Program-made: the position numbers and the translations under genes | Shown: positions 8,372-17,616 of the stretch, piece after piece | Layout: every line of letters starts with the position of its first letter | How positions within the stretch are numbered: position 1 is the stretch's first letter | The notes under the pieces: model-generated | Databases searched by the model: none | Seen by the model: the letters and a program-made list of their open reading frames with translations, nothing else | Told to the model about the DNA's origin: nothing | From: Pseudoduganella lurida | GTDB taxonomy: Bacteria; Pseudomonadota; Gammaproteobacteria; Burkholderiales; Burkholderiaceae_D | NCBI RefSeq assembly: GCF_007830455.1 | Contig: NZ_VLLB01000007.1 | Coordinates: 1 to 64,000 of the forward strand | Reading direction: 5' to 3' | Length of the DNA stretch: 64,000 nt

Positions 8372-9120
8372 ACGCACCGGCAAGGAATGCTGCGGTGGTT
8401 GCCAGTTCACCCGCCCCGGCGGCACTGGAAATTGCCGGCCTGCAGGCCTGGTACGGCGAATCGCATGTGCTGCATGACGTGAACCTGGCCGTGCACGCGG
8501 GCGAAGTCGTCACGCTGCTGGGCCGCAACGGCGCCGGCCGCACCACCACGCTGCGCGCCATCATGGGCCTGACGGGGGCGCGCAAGGGCTCGATCCGCAT
8601 CAACGGCAAGGAAGCGATCGGCCTGCCGACGCACCGCGTGGCGCACCTCGGTGTCGGCTACTGTCCCGAGGAGCGCGGCATTTTTTCATCGTTGTCCACG
8701 GAGGAAAACCTGCTGCTGCCGCCCGTGCTGGCAACGGGCCACGCCGGCATGTCCGTCGACGAGATCTACGACATGTTCCCCAACCTGAAGGAACGCCGCC
8801 ACAGCCAGGGCACGCGCCTGTCCGGCGGCGAGCAGCAGATGCTGGCCGTGGCGCGCATCCTGCGCACCGGTGCGCGCCTGCTGCTGCTGGACGAAATCTC
8901 TGAAGGCCTGGCGCCAGTGATCGTGCAGGGCCTGGCGCGCATGATCCGCACATTGAAGGCGAAGGGCTACACGATCGTGATGGTGGAACAGAATTTCCGC
9001 TTCGCCGCGCCGCTGGCGGACCGGTTCTACGTGATGGAGCATGGCCAGATCGCGCTGGCGTTCGATGCGGTGGAACTGGGCGCGCGCATGCCGGTGCTGA
9101 CCGAGCTGCTGGGGGTGTGA
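8368..9120 (+). CDS. livF: branched-chain amino acid-type ABC transporter, ATP-binding protein (LivF-like), Walker A Lys replaced by Arg
   Basis: A 250-aa ABC ATPase of the LivF/BraG type, coupled to livG by a 4-bp overlap. Signature LSGGEQQMLAVARIL and Walker B LLLLDEISEGLAP are intact. The Walker A motif reads GRNGAGRTT instead of GxxGxGKT/S, so the phosphate-contacting lysine is an arginine. I recall this substitution in other Burkholderiales LivF-like proteins, so it may be a subfamily trait and not damage. With livG carrying a normal motif, the heterodimer could have one degenerate ATP site. Confidence 0.9.
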   Translation: MNAPARNAAVVASSPAPAALEIAGLQAWYGESHVLHDVNLAVHAGEVVTLLGRNGAGRTTTLRAIMGLTGARKGSIRINGKEAIGLPTHRVAHLGVGYCPEERGIFSSLSTEENLLLPPVLATGHAGMSVDEIYDMFPNLKERRHSQGTRLSGGEQQMLAVARILRTGARLLLLDEISEGLAPVIVQGLARMIRTLKAKGYTIVMVEQNFRFAAPLADRFYVMEHGQIALAFDAVELGARMPVLTELLGV

Positions 9121-9219
9121 CAGGGTTAAAACGTGAAGGGAAGGGAAGGGTAGTGCAGGCTATCGCCGCGGCGGTGGGTGCTGCTGCGGCATCATAAAAA
9201 CCTAGTCGAAGGAGACGCT

Positions 9220-10428
9220 ATGAAACGCCAAGCCATCGCTGTAGCCGCCGCGGCCCTCTGCGCCGCAGGCCTGCCGGGTACTGCCGCCGCACAGGTATCG
9301 GGCGACACCATCAAGATCGGGTTCATCACCGACATGTCCGGCCTGTACACGGACATCGACGGTGCCGGCGGGGCCGAGGCGATCAAGATGGCCATCGCCG
9401 ATGCCGGCCCCGTCATCGCCGGCAAGAAGGTGGAATTCGTCTCCGCCGACCACCAGAACAAGGCCGACATCGCCGCCTCGAAGGCGCGCGAATGGTTCGA
9501 CCAGGGCGGCGTGGACCTGCTGATCGGCGGCACCAACTCCGGCGCCAACCTGGCGATGGCCAAGGTCGCCGCCGAGAAGAAAAAGATTTTCATCTCGATC
9601 GGCGCCGGCTCCTCGCGGCTGACCAATGAGGAATGCACGCCGTACACCGTGCACTATGCGTACGACACGGTCGCGCTGGCGCGCGGCACCGGCGGCGCGA
9701 TCGTCAAGCAGGGCGGCAAGGACTGGTACTTCATGACGGCCGATTATGCGTTCGGCCAGTCGCTGGAAACCGATACGGCGGCCGTGGTGAAGACGGGCGG
9801 CGGCAGGGTGCTGGGGGCGGTGAAGCATCCGCTGTCGGCATCGGACTTCTCGTCGTTCCTGCTGCAGGCGCAGGCCTCGAAGGCGCAGATCCTCGGGCTG
9901 GCCAATGCTGGTGGCGACGCCATCAATTCCATCAAGGCAGCCAACGAATTCGGCATCAGCAAGAAGATGAAGCTGGCCGGCCTGCTCATCTTCATCAACG
10001 ACATCCATTCGCTGGGCCTGAACGTCACGCAGGGCATGTATCTGACGGACGGCTGGTACTGGGATGCGAATGCCGATACTCGCGCCTGGTCGAAGCGCTA
10101 TTTCGCGAAGATGACGAAAGAGCCGTCGATGCTGCAGGCCGCCGACTATTCGGCCGCGGCCAACTACCTGAAGGCCGTCAAGGCGGTGGGCACGGACGAC
10201 TCGGACAAGGTGATGGCCTACCTGAAGAAAACCCCGATCAACGACATGTTCACGAAGAACGGCGTGATCCGACCGGACGGCCGCATGGTGCACGATATGT
10301 ACCTGATGGAAGTGAAGAAGCCGGCCGAATCGAAGTACCCGTGGGACTACTACAAGCTGGTGGCCACCATCCCGGGCGAGCAGGCCTACATGACGAAGGC
10401 CGAAACGAAGTGCTCGCTGTGGAAGTAG
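9220..10428 (+). CDS. livK: ABC transporter periplasmic substrate-binding protein (LivK-like)
   Basis: A 402-aa type-I periplasmic binding protein. The first residues, MKRQAIAVAAAALCAAGLP, form a Sec signal peptide ending near AAAQ. The mature start (DTIKIGFITDMSGLYTDIDG) is typical of the leucine/amide-binding (HAAT) family, and DLLIGGTNSGANLAMAKVA matches its ligand-contact region. The start at 9220 follows GAAGGAGAC; the upstream in-frame extension to 9178 would spoil the signal peptide. It lies between the ATPase and permease genes of one operon. The ligand is unknown; this branch covers branched-chain amino acids, amides, urea and aromatic or short-chain acids. Confidence 0.92.
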   Translation: MKRQAIAVAAAALCAAGLPGTAAAQVSGDTIKIGFITDMSGLYTDIDGAGGAEAIKMAIADAGPVIAGKKVEFVSADHQNKADIAASKAREWFDQGGVDLLIGGTNSGANLAMAKVAAEKKKIFISIGAGSSRLTNEECTPYTVHYAYDTVALARGTGGAIVKQGGKDWYFMTADYAFGQSLETDTAAVVKTGGGRVLGAVKHPLSASDFSSFLLQAQASKAQILGLANAGGDAINSIKAANEFGISKKMKLAGLLIFINDIHSLGLNVTQGMYLTDGWYWDANADTRAWSKRYFAKMTKEPSMLQAADYSAAANYLKAVKAVGTDDSDKVMAYLKKTPINDMFTKNGVIRPDGRMVHDMYLMEVKKPAESKYPWDYYKLVATIPGEQAYMTKAETKCSLWK

Positions 10429-10461
10429 GGCGCTGACCACCATCACGGAGACCGGCCGCCC

Positions 10462-11346
10462 ATGGAAATTTTCGGCGTTCCCCTGCCCGCATTGATGAGC
10501 CAGCTGCTGCTGGGTCTCGTCAACGGTTCCTTCTACGCGATGCTGTCGCTCGGCCTGGCGATCATCTTCGGCCTGCTGAACGTGATCAATTTCTCGCATG
10601 GCGCGATGTACATGATGGGCGCGTTCCTGGCGTGGATGGGCATGAGCTACCTCGGCATGAGCTACTGGACGATGCTGCTGGCCGCGCCGCTGGTGGTCGG
10701 CGCGCTCGGCATCGTCATCGAGAAGACGCTGCTGCGCTGGCTCTACCAGCTGGACCACCTGTATGGCCTGCTGCTCACGTTCGGCATCACCCTGCTGGTG
10801 GAAGGCGTGTTCCGCTCCTTCTACGGCGTCTCGGGCCAGACCTTCGATACGCCCGCACAGCTGCAGGGCGCCACGAACCTGGGCTTCATGATCCTGCCGA
10901 ACTACCGGGGCTGGGTCGTGGTCGCCTCGCTGGTGGTGTGCTTTGCCACCTGGTTCGTCATCGAGAAAACCCGTCTCGGTGCCTACCTGCGCGCGGGCAC
11001 GGAGAACCCGAAGCTGGTGGAGGCGTTCGGCATCAACGTGCCGCTGATGGTCACGCTCACCTATGGCTTCGGCGTGGCGCTGGCCGGCTTTGCCGGCGTG
11101 CTGGCGGCGCCCATCATCCAGGTGATGCCGCTGATGGGCTCGAACCTGATCATCGTCGTGTTTGCCGTGGTGGTAATCGGTGGCATGGGCTCGATCCTGG
11201 GCGCGATCGTCACCGGGCTCGGGCTCGGCGTCATCGAGGGTTTCACGCGCGTGTTCTATCCGGAGTTCTCGTCCACCGTCGTGTTCCTGGTGATGGTGAT
11301 CGTGCTGCTGCTGCGCCCCGCCGGCCTGTTCGGCAAAGAGAAGTGA
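10462..11346 (+). CDS. livH: branched-chain amino acid-type ABC transporter permease (LivH-like)
   Basis: A 294-aa polytopic inner-membrane protein with the LivH hallmark GLLNVINFSHGAMYMMGAF near 35-53 and repeated hydrophobic segments, ending VLLLRPAGLFGKEK, the usual C-terminus of these permeases. It follows the binding protein by 33 bp behind a GGAG ribosome-binding site, and precedes livM by 11 bp. Confidence 0.93.
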   Translation: MEIFGVPLPALMSQLLLGLVNGSFYAMLSLGLAIIFGLLNVINFSHGAMYMMGAFLAWMGMSYLGMSYWTMLLAAPLVVGALGIVIEKTLLRWLYQLDHLYGLLLTFGITLLVEGVFRSFYGVSGQTFDTPAQLQGATNLGFMILPNYRGWVVVASLVVCFATWFVIEKTRLGAYLRAGTENPKLVEAFGINVPLMVTLTYGFGVALAGFAGVLAAPIIQVMPLMGSNLIIVVFAVVVIGGMGSILGAIVTGLGLGVIEGFTRVFYPEFSSTVVFLVMVIVLLLRPAGLFGKEK

Positions 11347-11357
11347 AGGGAGACCGC

Positions 11358-12332
11358 ATGGACAAACGGATCGGTTACGGGATCGCACTGGCGGTGGCCC
11401 TGGCCGCGCCCTTCGTGGGCTACCCCGTATTCCTGATGAAGCTGCTGTGCTTCGCGCTGTTCGCCAGCGCCTTCAATCTGCTGATCGGATTTACGGGCCT
11501 GCTGTCGTTCGGCCACGCGGCCTTCTTCGGCACCGCCGGTTACGTGGCCGGCAATGCATTGAAAACCTGGGGCCTGCCGTCCGAACTGGGCGTGCTGGCC
11601 GGCGTGGCGGGCGCTGCCCTGGTGGGCGTCGTGATGGGCGCGCTGGCGATCCGCCGTTCGGGCATCTACTTCTCGATGATCACGCTGGCGCTGGCGCAGA
11701 TGGTCTACTTCGGCGGCCTGCGCTTCACGGGCCTGACGGGCGGCGAGGACGGCCTGCAGGGCGTGCCGCGGGGACGCCTGCTGGGAACGGTCGACCTGTC
11801 CAGCGACCTGGTGCTGTACTTCGTCGTGCTGGCGATTGCCGTGGCCGGTTTCGCGCTGATCGTGCGCACCGTGCACTCGCCGTTCGGCCAGGTGCTCAAG
11901 GCCATCAAGGAAAATGAGCCGCGCGCGATCTCACTGGGCTACGACGTGGACCGCTACAAGCTGATGGCCTTCGTGCTGTCCGCCGCGCTGGCCGGACTGG
12001 CCGGTGCGCTGAAGACGGTGGTGCTGGGCTTCGAGACGCTGACGGATGTGCACTGGACCATGTCCGGCCTCGTCATCCTGATGACGCTGGTGGGTGGCAT
12101 GGGCACGCTGGCCGGGCCCTTGCTGGGCGCCATCATCATCATCGCGCTGGAAAACAAGCTGGGCGACTTCGGCACGATGGTGGCGGGCAGTACCGGCATC
12201 CTGTGGTTCAACAAGCTTGGGGAAGCGGTGAGCATGGTGACTGGCCTGATCTTCATTGCCTGCGTGCTACTGTTCCGCCGCGGCATCGTGGGCGAGATCG
12301 TGGCGGTGCTGGGGCGAAAACGCACCACCTGA
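11358..12332 (+). CDS. livM: branched-chain amino acid-type ABC transporter permease (LivM-like)
   Basis: A 324-aa polytopic membrane protein. It has the LivM signature LLIGFTGLLSFGHAAFFG near 38-55, IRRSGIYFSMITLALAQMVYF, and the cytoplasmic coupling segment SPFGQVLKAIKENEPRAISLGYD. It is the second permease half of the importer and the last gene before a strong terminator. The ATG at 11358 has AAGGGAGA upstream; the frame continues upstream inside livH but without homology. Confidence 0.93.
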   Translation: MDKRIGYGIALAVALAAPFVGYPVFLMKLLCFALFASAFNLLIGFTGLLSFGHAAFFGTAGYVAGNALKTWGLPSELGVLAGVAGAALVGVVMGALAIRRSGIYFSMITLALAQMVYFGGLRFTGLTGGEDGLQGVPRGRLLGTVDLSSDLVLYFVVLAIAVAGFALIVRTVHSPFGQVLKAIKENEPRAISLGYDVDRYKLMAFVLSAALAGLAGALKTVVLGFETLTDVHWTMSGLVILMTLVGGMGTLAGPLLGAIIIIALENKLGDFGTMVAGSTGILWFNKLGEAVSMVTGLIFIACVLLFRRGIVGEIVAVLGRKRTT

Positions 12333-12340
12333 ACACAGCC

Positions 12341-12371
12341 AACGCCGGACCTGGTCCGGCGTTTGTTTTTT
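12341..12371 (+). terminator. rho-independent terminator of the liv-type operon
   Basis: CGCCGGAC pairs with GTCCGGCG around a 3-nt loop and is followed by TTTGTTTTTT. It lies 8 bp after livM, so the hydrolase gene downstream is a separate transcription unit. Confidence 0.85.
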
Positions 12372-12440
12372 GCAGCAAGGGTTTTATCCGGCAAGCTTTA
12401 TCCAGGCGCATGCCGCTACGCATAACGACAAGGAGACACA

Positions 12441-14519
12441 ATGAAGCACACCAAAACGGTCCTGACCGTGCTGGCAGTAACGGCGACCACGCTGGCGCTG
12501 GCCGGCTGCGGCAGCCACCACGATGACGACGACGATCCGGCCGACCTGAACCAGAAACCCGCCTACCTGGGCACCGTGACGTCGACGACCTACGACGGCA
12601 CGAGCGACGATCTGCTCACGGCCGGGCTGGGCGCCACGGGCCTGGCGAGCGCCGCGCCGCCGGCCTACAACGATGCCGCCAATCCCACGCCGCGCGAGTT
12701 GCGCCGTAACGCCATCTGGGCCAATTACCGCGCGGTGCTCGATATCGCCGCGGCCAGCGGCTACGGCACGCTGTACGGCCCGAACGTCAACGCGGCGGGG
12801 ACTGCCACGAGCGGCAACGGCATGGTGCCCGGCACCGAATATGTGGCGTATGCCGACGACGGCACCGGCAAGCAGAACGTGACGTTGCTGGTGCAGGTGC
12901 CGGCCGGCTTCGACCCCGTCAATCCCTGCATCGTGACGGGTACGTCGAGCGGCTCGCGGGGCATCTACGGCGCCATCGGCAGCGCCGGCGAATGGGCCCT
13001 CAAGAACAATTGCGCAGTGGCCTATGCGGACAAGGGCAGCGGCACCGGCCTGTACACGTTCGAGGACGACAGCGTGATCGGCCAGAACGGCCAGCGTGCA
13101 ACGCGTCCCGCAGCGGGCAGGAACGCCACGTTCGCACCCGAACTCACCGACGCGCAGCGCACCACCTACGCGCAGCAGTACCCGGGCCGCATCGCGTTCA
13201 AGCATGCGCACTCGCAGCAGAATCCGGAGAAGGACTGGGGCAAGGCCACGTTACAGGCTGTCGAGTTCGCCTTCTATGTGCTCAATGAAAAATACGGCGT
13301 GCTGGCCGGCGACGGCAAGAGCCATGTCGTACGGCTGACGCCGGCCAACACGCTGACGATCGCGTCGTCCATCTCGAACGGCGCCGGCGCGGCACTGCTT
13401 GCGGCCGAGCAGGATACCAAGGGGCTGATCGATGCCGTGGCGGCGACCGAGCCGCAGATCCAGCCGAAGTCGGCGACGGGCTATACGGTGCGGCAGGGTG
13501 GGGCCAATGTCGCGGCCCAGGGCCGGGCGCTGCTCGATTACGCCAGCTATGCCGCGCTGTACCAGCCTTGTTTGCTGGCAGCGGGTGCTGCGGGACGCTG
13601 CGCATCGCTGGTCCAGAAAGGGCTGCTGACAGGGAGCGACCTGGCGGCGCGGCAGGCCGACGCGCGGGCGCGGTTGCGCGCGTATGGCTGGACAGCGGAT
13701 GCCGAGCCGCTGCAGGGCCTGCATGCGCTGACCAATATCCTGGTTGCCGTGACCTATGTGAACGCCTACGGCAAGTTTGCCGTGACGGACAATGTCTGCG
13801 GCTTCAGCTGGGCTGCCACGGATGCGGCCGGTAATCCCGTACCGCTGACGGCTGCCGTCAAAGCCTCCAGCTTCGCCACGCAGAACGGTATCGTCGGCAC
13901 GCCCGTGTACGAGAACTCGGTAGGTGGGGCCAAGGTGTACAGCATCGGCGTCTCGCCCACGACCGGCATCGAGGACCAGTCGCTGGACGGCTTCCTGTGC
14001 TTGCGCTCGCTGGCCACCGGCGTCGATGCCGTCACGGGGAATGCGCTGACGGGCGACCTGGCGGCGCAGAGCGCCCGCGTGCGCGCCGGGATCGCCGAGG
14101 TGCAGGCCACCGGCAACCTGAAGGGCAAGCCGGCGCTGATCGTTGCCGGCCGTGCCGATGCACTCATTCCCGTGAACCACGCGTCGCGTGCCTACCTGGG
14201 ACTGAACGCTTCGGTGGAGGGCGCCAACAGCAAGCTGCGCTACATCGAGGTGACGAACGCCAACCACTTCGACAGCTTCAGCAGCGCCCTGCCGACCGTC
14301 ATCGTGCCGCTGCATGTGTACCTGTTCCGCGCGCTGGATGCCGTGTATGCCAACCTGAAAAACAGTGCGACGCCATTGCCACCATCGCAGGTGGTGCGCA
14401 CGACCACGCGCGCCAGCGCGACCGTACCGATCACGGTGGCGAACGTGCCACCGATTTCGGCCACGCCCGGCACCAACGCCATTACCGTCAGCGGCGGCAC
14501 CGTCAACGTGCCGAACTGA
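12441..14519 (+). CDS. 3-hydroxybutyrate-oligomer hydrolase (lipoprotein)
   Basis: A 692-aa protein resembling D-(-)-3-hydroxybutyrate oligomer hydrolases (EC 3.1.1.22), which cut short 3HB oligomers from PHB degradation to monomer. The N-terminus is a lipoprotein signal (LALAGC lipobox near residue 20), followed by an acidic His/Asp run. Other features: IVTGTSSGSRGIYGAIGSAG near 165, a serine-hydrolase-like ASSISNGAGAALL near 310 that may hold the nucleophile, and ALIVAGRADALIPVNHASR near 565. Length suits the family. It lies downstream of the ABC importer, which could take up the product. Family assignment is confident; localisation and coupling are inferred. Confidence 0.88.
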   Translation: MKHTKTVLTVLAVTATTLALAGCGSHHDDDDDPADLNQKPAYLGTVTSTTYDGTSDDLLTAGLGATGLASAAPPAYNDAANPTPRELRRNAIWANYRAVLDIAAASGYGTLYGPNVNAAGTATSGNGMVPGTEYVAYADDGTGKQNVTLLVQVPAGFDPVNPCIVTGTSSGSRGIYGAIGSAGEWALKNNCAVAYADKGSGTGLYTFEDDSVIGQNGQRATRPAAGRNATFAPELTDAQRTTYAQQYPGRIAFKHAHSQQNPEKDWGKATLQAVEFAFYVLNEKYGVLAGDGKSHVVRLTPANTLTIASSISNGAGAALLAAEQDTKGLIDAVAATEPQIQPKSATGYTVRQGGANVAAQGRALLDYASYAALYQPCLLAAGAAGRCASLVQKGLLTGSDLAARQADARARLRAYGWTADAEPLQGLHALTNILVAVTYVNAYGKFAVTDNVCGFSWAATDAAGNPVPLTAAVKASSFATQNGIVGTPVYENSVGGAKVYSIGVSPTTGIEDQSLDGFLCLRSLATGVDAVTGNALTGDLAAQSARVRAGIAEVQATGNLKGKPALIVAGRADALIPVNHASRAYLGLNASVEGANSKLRYIEVTNANHFDSFSSALPTVIVPLHVYLFRALDAVYANLKNSATPLPPSQVVRTTTRASATVPITVANVPPISATPGTNAITVSGGTVNVPN

Positions 14520-14539
14520 CCTCTTGACCGCTGCCATCG

Positions 14540-14567
14540 AGGCCGCCATCACGGCGGCCTTTTTTTC
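14540..14567 (+). terminator. rho-independent terminator of the 3HB-oligomer hydrolase gene
   Basis: AGGCCGCC-ATCA-GGCGGCCT-type stem with a 7-T tail, about 20 bp after the stop codon. Confidence 0.85.
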
Positions 14568-14586
14568 GTCCACCGCCAGCATGCTG

Positions 14587-14647
14587 TCCTGGTGCCTGGC
14601 ACCGGGACACGAACCCATCCATGTCATGGTGCCAGGCACCGGGACAC
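14587..14647. repeat. palindromic repeat pair (TGGTGCCTGGCACC type)
   Basis: Two similar units, TGGTGCCTGGCACCGGGACA (from 14591) and TGGTGCCAGGCACCGGGACA (from 14627), each contain the palindrome GGTGCCWGGCACC and end in GGGACAC. A relative lies at 49369-49390. They fill the gap between the terminator and the next gene and belong to the dispersed intergenic repeat set. Confidence 0.75.
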
Positions 14648-14724
14648 AGACTCATCAATAACATCGTTCGCCTTCGACTAGCGCATGGCGCTTCCGTACA
14701 ATGACGGATTCAACGGGGGAAACG

Positions 14725-15489
14725 ATGCTTGATCTGGCGGTGTTGGGGGTGGCGGCTTTTTCGGCCGGCCTGGTGGATGCGGTGGTGGGCGGGGGAGGGC
14801 TGATCCAGATCCCCGTGCTGTTTTCGATGTTCGGCAATACGGCACCGGCAACGCTGCTGGGGACGAGCAAACTGGCCGGCATCTTCGGCACGGCGGCCGC
14901 GGCGGTGAACTATGCGCGCCGCGTGTCGATTGCCTGGACGACGGCGGCACCGGCCGCGTTTGCCGCGTTCTTCTTCGCGTTCTTCGGTGCCTTCACCGTG
15001 ACGAAGATTCCCGCCGACTTCATGCGCACGCTGCTGCCCGTCGTGCTGATCGCCGTGGCCATCTACACCTTCAAGCGCAAGGACTTCGGCAGCATCCATG
15101 CGCCCCTGCACGGCGGGCTGAAGGAGCGGCTGCTGGCGGTCGCCTGCGGCGCCGGCATCGGCTTCTATGACGGCTTCTTCGGCCCTGGTACCGGCAGCTT
15201 CCTGGTGTTCCTGTTCGTGCGTCTGTTCGGCTTCGATTTCCTGGGAGCGTCGGCCGTGGCAAAAGTCGTCAACGTGGCCTGCAACCTGTCGGCGCTGATG
15301 TGGTTTGGCTACAGCGGCCATCTACTGTGGCAGCTGGGTCTGATGATGGCCGTCTGCCAGGTGGCCGGTTCGTTGATCGGCACGAAGCTGGCCATGCGCC
15401 ACGGCAGTGGCTTTGTACGTCGCGTCTTTCTGGTGGTGGTGACCATCCTGATCGTCAAGACTTCGTGGGATGCATATCAACGCTGGTGA
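14725..15489 (+). CDS. TSUP-family (TauE/SafE) membrane transporter
   Basis: A 254-aa polytopic membrane protein with the TSUP repeats: GLVDAVVGGGGLIQIPVLF at the N-terminus and GIGFYDGFFGPGTGSFLVFL near 150-170, each with the Gly/Pro-rich signature. Family members export or import sulfite, sulfoacetate or other small organosulfur anions; substrate is unknown here. ATG14725 has a GGGGGA ribosome-binding site 5 bp upstream; an in-frame ATG at 14701 has none. It stands alone, with a terminator and three parS sites immediately downstream. Confidence 0.85.
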   Translation: MLDLAVLGVAAFSAGLVDAVVGGGGLIQIPVLFSMFGNTAPATLLGTSKLAGIFGTAAAAVNYARRVSIAWTTAAPAAFAAFFFAFFGAFTVTKIPADFMRTLLPVVLIAVAIYTFKRKDFGSIHAPLHGGLKERLLAVACGAGIGFYDGFFGPGTGSFLVFLFVRLFGFDFLGASAVAKVVNVACNLSALMWFGYSGHLLWQLGLMMAVCQVAGSLIGTKLAMRHGSGFVRRVFLVVVTILIVKTSWDAYQRW

Positions 15490-15490
15490 T

Positions 15491-15506
15491 TGTTTCACGT
15501 GGAACA
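15491..15506. other. parS site 1
   Basis: TGTTTCACGTGGAACA matches the bacterial chromosomal parS consensus TGTTTCACGTGAAACA at 15 of 16 positions. It is the centromere-like site bound by ParB, here 3.7 kb upstream of parB. Confidence 0.9.
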
Positions 15507-15512
15507 GCATCG

Positions 15513-15540
15513 AAGGCCCGGTTTTTACCGGGCTTTTTTT
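15513..15540 (+). terminator. rho-independent terminator of the TSUP gene, between parS sites
   Basis: AAGGCCCGG pairs with CCGGGCTTT around a short T-rich loop and ends in seven Ts. The last T is also the first base of parS site 2. Confidence 0.85.
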
Positions 15541-15555
15541 GTTCCACGTGAAACA
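15540..15555. other. parS site 2
   Basis: TGTTCCACGTGAAACA differs from the consensus at one position and is the mirror variant of site 1. Spacing from site 1 is 49 bp. Confidence 0.9.
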
Positions 15556-15584
15556 GGGCGATGCACAACACAGCAGTTGTCGAA

Positions 15585-15600
15585 TGTTCCACGTGGAACA
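15585..15600. other. parS site 3
   Basis: TGTTCCACGTGGAACA is a perfect 16-bp palindrome, two symmetric changes from consensus. It lies 45 bp from site 2 and 88 bp upstream of the mnmG start codon, so ParB spreading would cover the mnmG promoter. Confidence 0.88.
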
Positions 15601-15687
15601 ATCCAGGAATATTTCTGCCTAAAAAAGTCGCAGCACGCAAAAAACTTTATAATCTCCTCCTGATCCCTTCGCTTTTCTCTCCTCACC

Positions 15688-17616
15688 ATGTTATTTCCTA
15701 CTGAATTCGACGTCATCGTCGTCGGCGGCGGCCATGCCGGTACCGAAGCCGCACTTGCCTCGGCCCGCATGGGCCAGAAGACGTTATTGCTGACGCATAA
15801 CATCGAAACGCTCGGCCAGATGTCCTGCAACCCCTCCATCGGCGGCATCGGCAAAGGCCATCTCGTCAAGGAAGTGGACGCGCTGGGTGGCGCCATGGCG
15901 ATCGCGACGGACGAAGCCGGCATCCAGTTCCGCATCCTGAACTCGTCGAAAGGCCCGGCCGTGCGTGCCACGCGCGCGCAGGCCGACCGCATCCTGTACA
16001 AGGCGGCGATCCGTTCGCGCCTGGAAAACCAGCCGAACCTGTGGCTGTTCCAACAGGCGGTGGACGACCTGATGGTGGAGGGCGACCGCGTGGTGGGCGC
16101 CGTCACGCAGATCGGCCTGCAGTTCCGCGCGCGCGCCGTCGTGCTGACGGCCGGTACGTTCCTGGACGGGAAGATCCACGTGGGCCTGCAAAGCCACTCG
16201 GCGGGCCGTGCCGGCGATCCGCCCGCCATCTCGCTGTCGAGCCGCCTGAAGGAGCTGAAACTGCCGCAGGGCCGCCTGAAAACGGGCACGCCGCCCCGCA
16301 TCGACGGCCGCAGCATCGACTTTTCCGTGATGACGGAACAGCCCGGCGACCTGGACCCGGTGCCGGTATTTTCCGTCATGGGCAACACGGCCATGCACCC
16401 GCGTCAGCTGCCATGCTGGGTCACGCACACCAACCAGCAGACGCACGACATCATCCGTGGCGGCCTCGACCGCAGCCCCATGTACACGGGCGTCATCGAG
16501 GGCGTCGGCCCCCGTTATTGCCCGTCGATCGAGGACAAGATCCACCGCTTCGCCAGCAAGGAATCGCACCAGATCTTCCTGGAACCGGAGGGCCTGACGA
16601 CGCACGAGTTCTACCCGAATGGCATCTCCACCAGCCTGCCGTTCGACGTGCAGATCGCCCTCGTGCGCTCGATGCGCGGCCTGGAAAACGCCCATATCCT
16701 GCGGCCCGGCTACGCCATCGAATACGATTATTTCGACCCGCGGGGCCTGAAGGCATCGCTGGAAACCAAGTCGATTGCCGGCCTGTATTTCGCCGGCCAG
16801 ATCAACGGCACCACGGGCTACGAGGAAGCGGCTGCGCAGGGCCTGCTGGCGGGCGTCAATGCCGCGCTGCAGACCCAGGGCAAGGATGCCTGGACGCCGG
16901 CCCGCTCCGAAGCCTACCTTGGCGTGCTGGTGGACGATCTCGTCACCCAGGGCGTGCAGGAACCGTACCGCATGTTCACCAGCCGTGCCGAGTACCGCCT
17001 GTCGCTGCGCGAGGACAATGCGGACATGCGCCTGACGGACATCGGCCGCCAGCTGGGCGTCGTCGGTGACGCGCAATGGGAGGCCTTCGACCGCAAGCGC
17101 GAGGCCGTCGCGACCGAGCTGGAACGCCTGAAATCGACATGGGTGAACCCCCGCATCCTGGCAGCCGCCGAGTCGGAACGCGTGATCGGCCAGGCCATCG
17201 AGCGCGAATATTCGCTGGCCGACCTGCTGCGCCGCCCCGGCGTCGACTACGAAAAACTGGTCACGCTGACGGGCAGCGAAGGGCAGAACCTGGGCGGCCC
17301 GGGCGTGGCCGATCCCGCCGTGCAGGAGCAGGTGGAGATCCAGCTGAAGTATTCCGGCTACATCGAACGCCAGCTGAAGGAGGTGGAACGCCATGAGCAC
17401 TACGAGAACCTGAAGCTGCCGGAGGGCTTCAACTACCTCGATATCGCCGCGCTGTCCGTCGAAGTGCGGCAGAAACTGGCCAAGCACCAGCCCGAAACGC
17501 TGGGCCAGGCCTCGCGCATCTCCGGCGTGACGCCGGCGGCCATTTCGCTGCTGCTGGTACACCTGAAAAAGACCGGTTATGGCGGCTTCGTGACGCTGAA
17601 AGACGAGGCGGCCTGA
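15688..17616 (+). CDS. mnmG: tRNA uridine 5-carboxymethylaminomethyl modification enzyme MnmG (GidA)
   Basis: A 642-aa FAD protein that, with MnmE, modifies U34 of certain tRNAs. Seen: the FAD motif [20 protein letters not shown] at the N-terminus, [20 protein letters not shown] near 48-67, and [18 protein letters not shown] near 370-387. The C-terminal helical region ends in [18 protein letters not shown] -10-like TATAAT lies at 15648-15653. The stop overlaps the rsmG start by one base. The mnmG-rsmG-parA-parB order is the classic origin-proximal arrangement. Confidence 0.98.
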   Translation: MLFPTEFDVIVVGGGHAGTEAALASARMGQKTLLLTHNIETLGQMSCNPSIGGIGKGHLVKEVDALGGAMAIATDEAGIQFRILNSSKGPAVRATRAQADRILYKAAIRSRLENQPNLWLFQQAVDDLMVEGDRVVGAVTQIGLQFRARAVVLTAGTFLDGKIHVGLQSHSAGRAGDPPAISLSSRLKELKLPQGRLKTGTPPRIDGRSIDFSVMTEQPGDLDPVPVFSVMGNTAMHPRQLPCWVTHTNQQTHDIIRGGLDRSPMYTGVIEGVGPRYCPSIEDKIHRFASKESHQIFLEPEGLTTHEFYPNGISTSLPFDVQIALVRSMRGLENAHILRPGYAIEYDYFDPRGLKASLETKSIAGLYFAGQINGTTGYEEAAAQGLLAGVNAALQTQGKDAWTPARSEAYLGVLVDDLVTQGVQEPYRMFTSRAEYRLSLREDNADMRLTDIGRQLGVVGDAQWEAFDRKREAVATELERLKSTWVNPRILAAAESERVIGQAIEREYSLADLLRRPGVDYEKLVTLTGSEGQNLGGPGVADPAVQEQVEIQLKYSGYIERQLKEVERHEHYENLKLPEGFNYLDIAALSVEVRQKLAKHQPETLGQASRISGVTPAAISLLLVHLKKTGYGGFVTLKDEAA

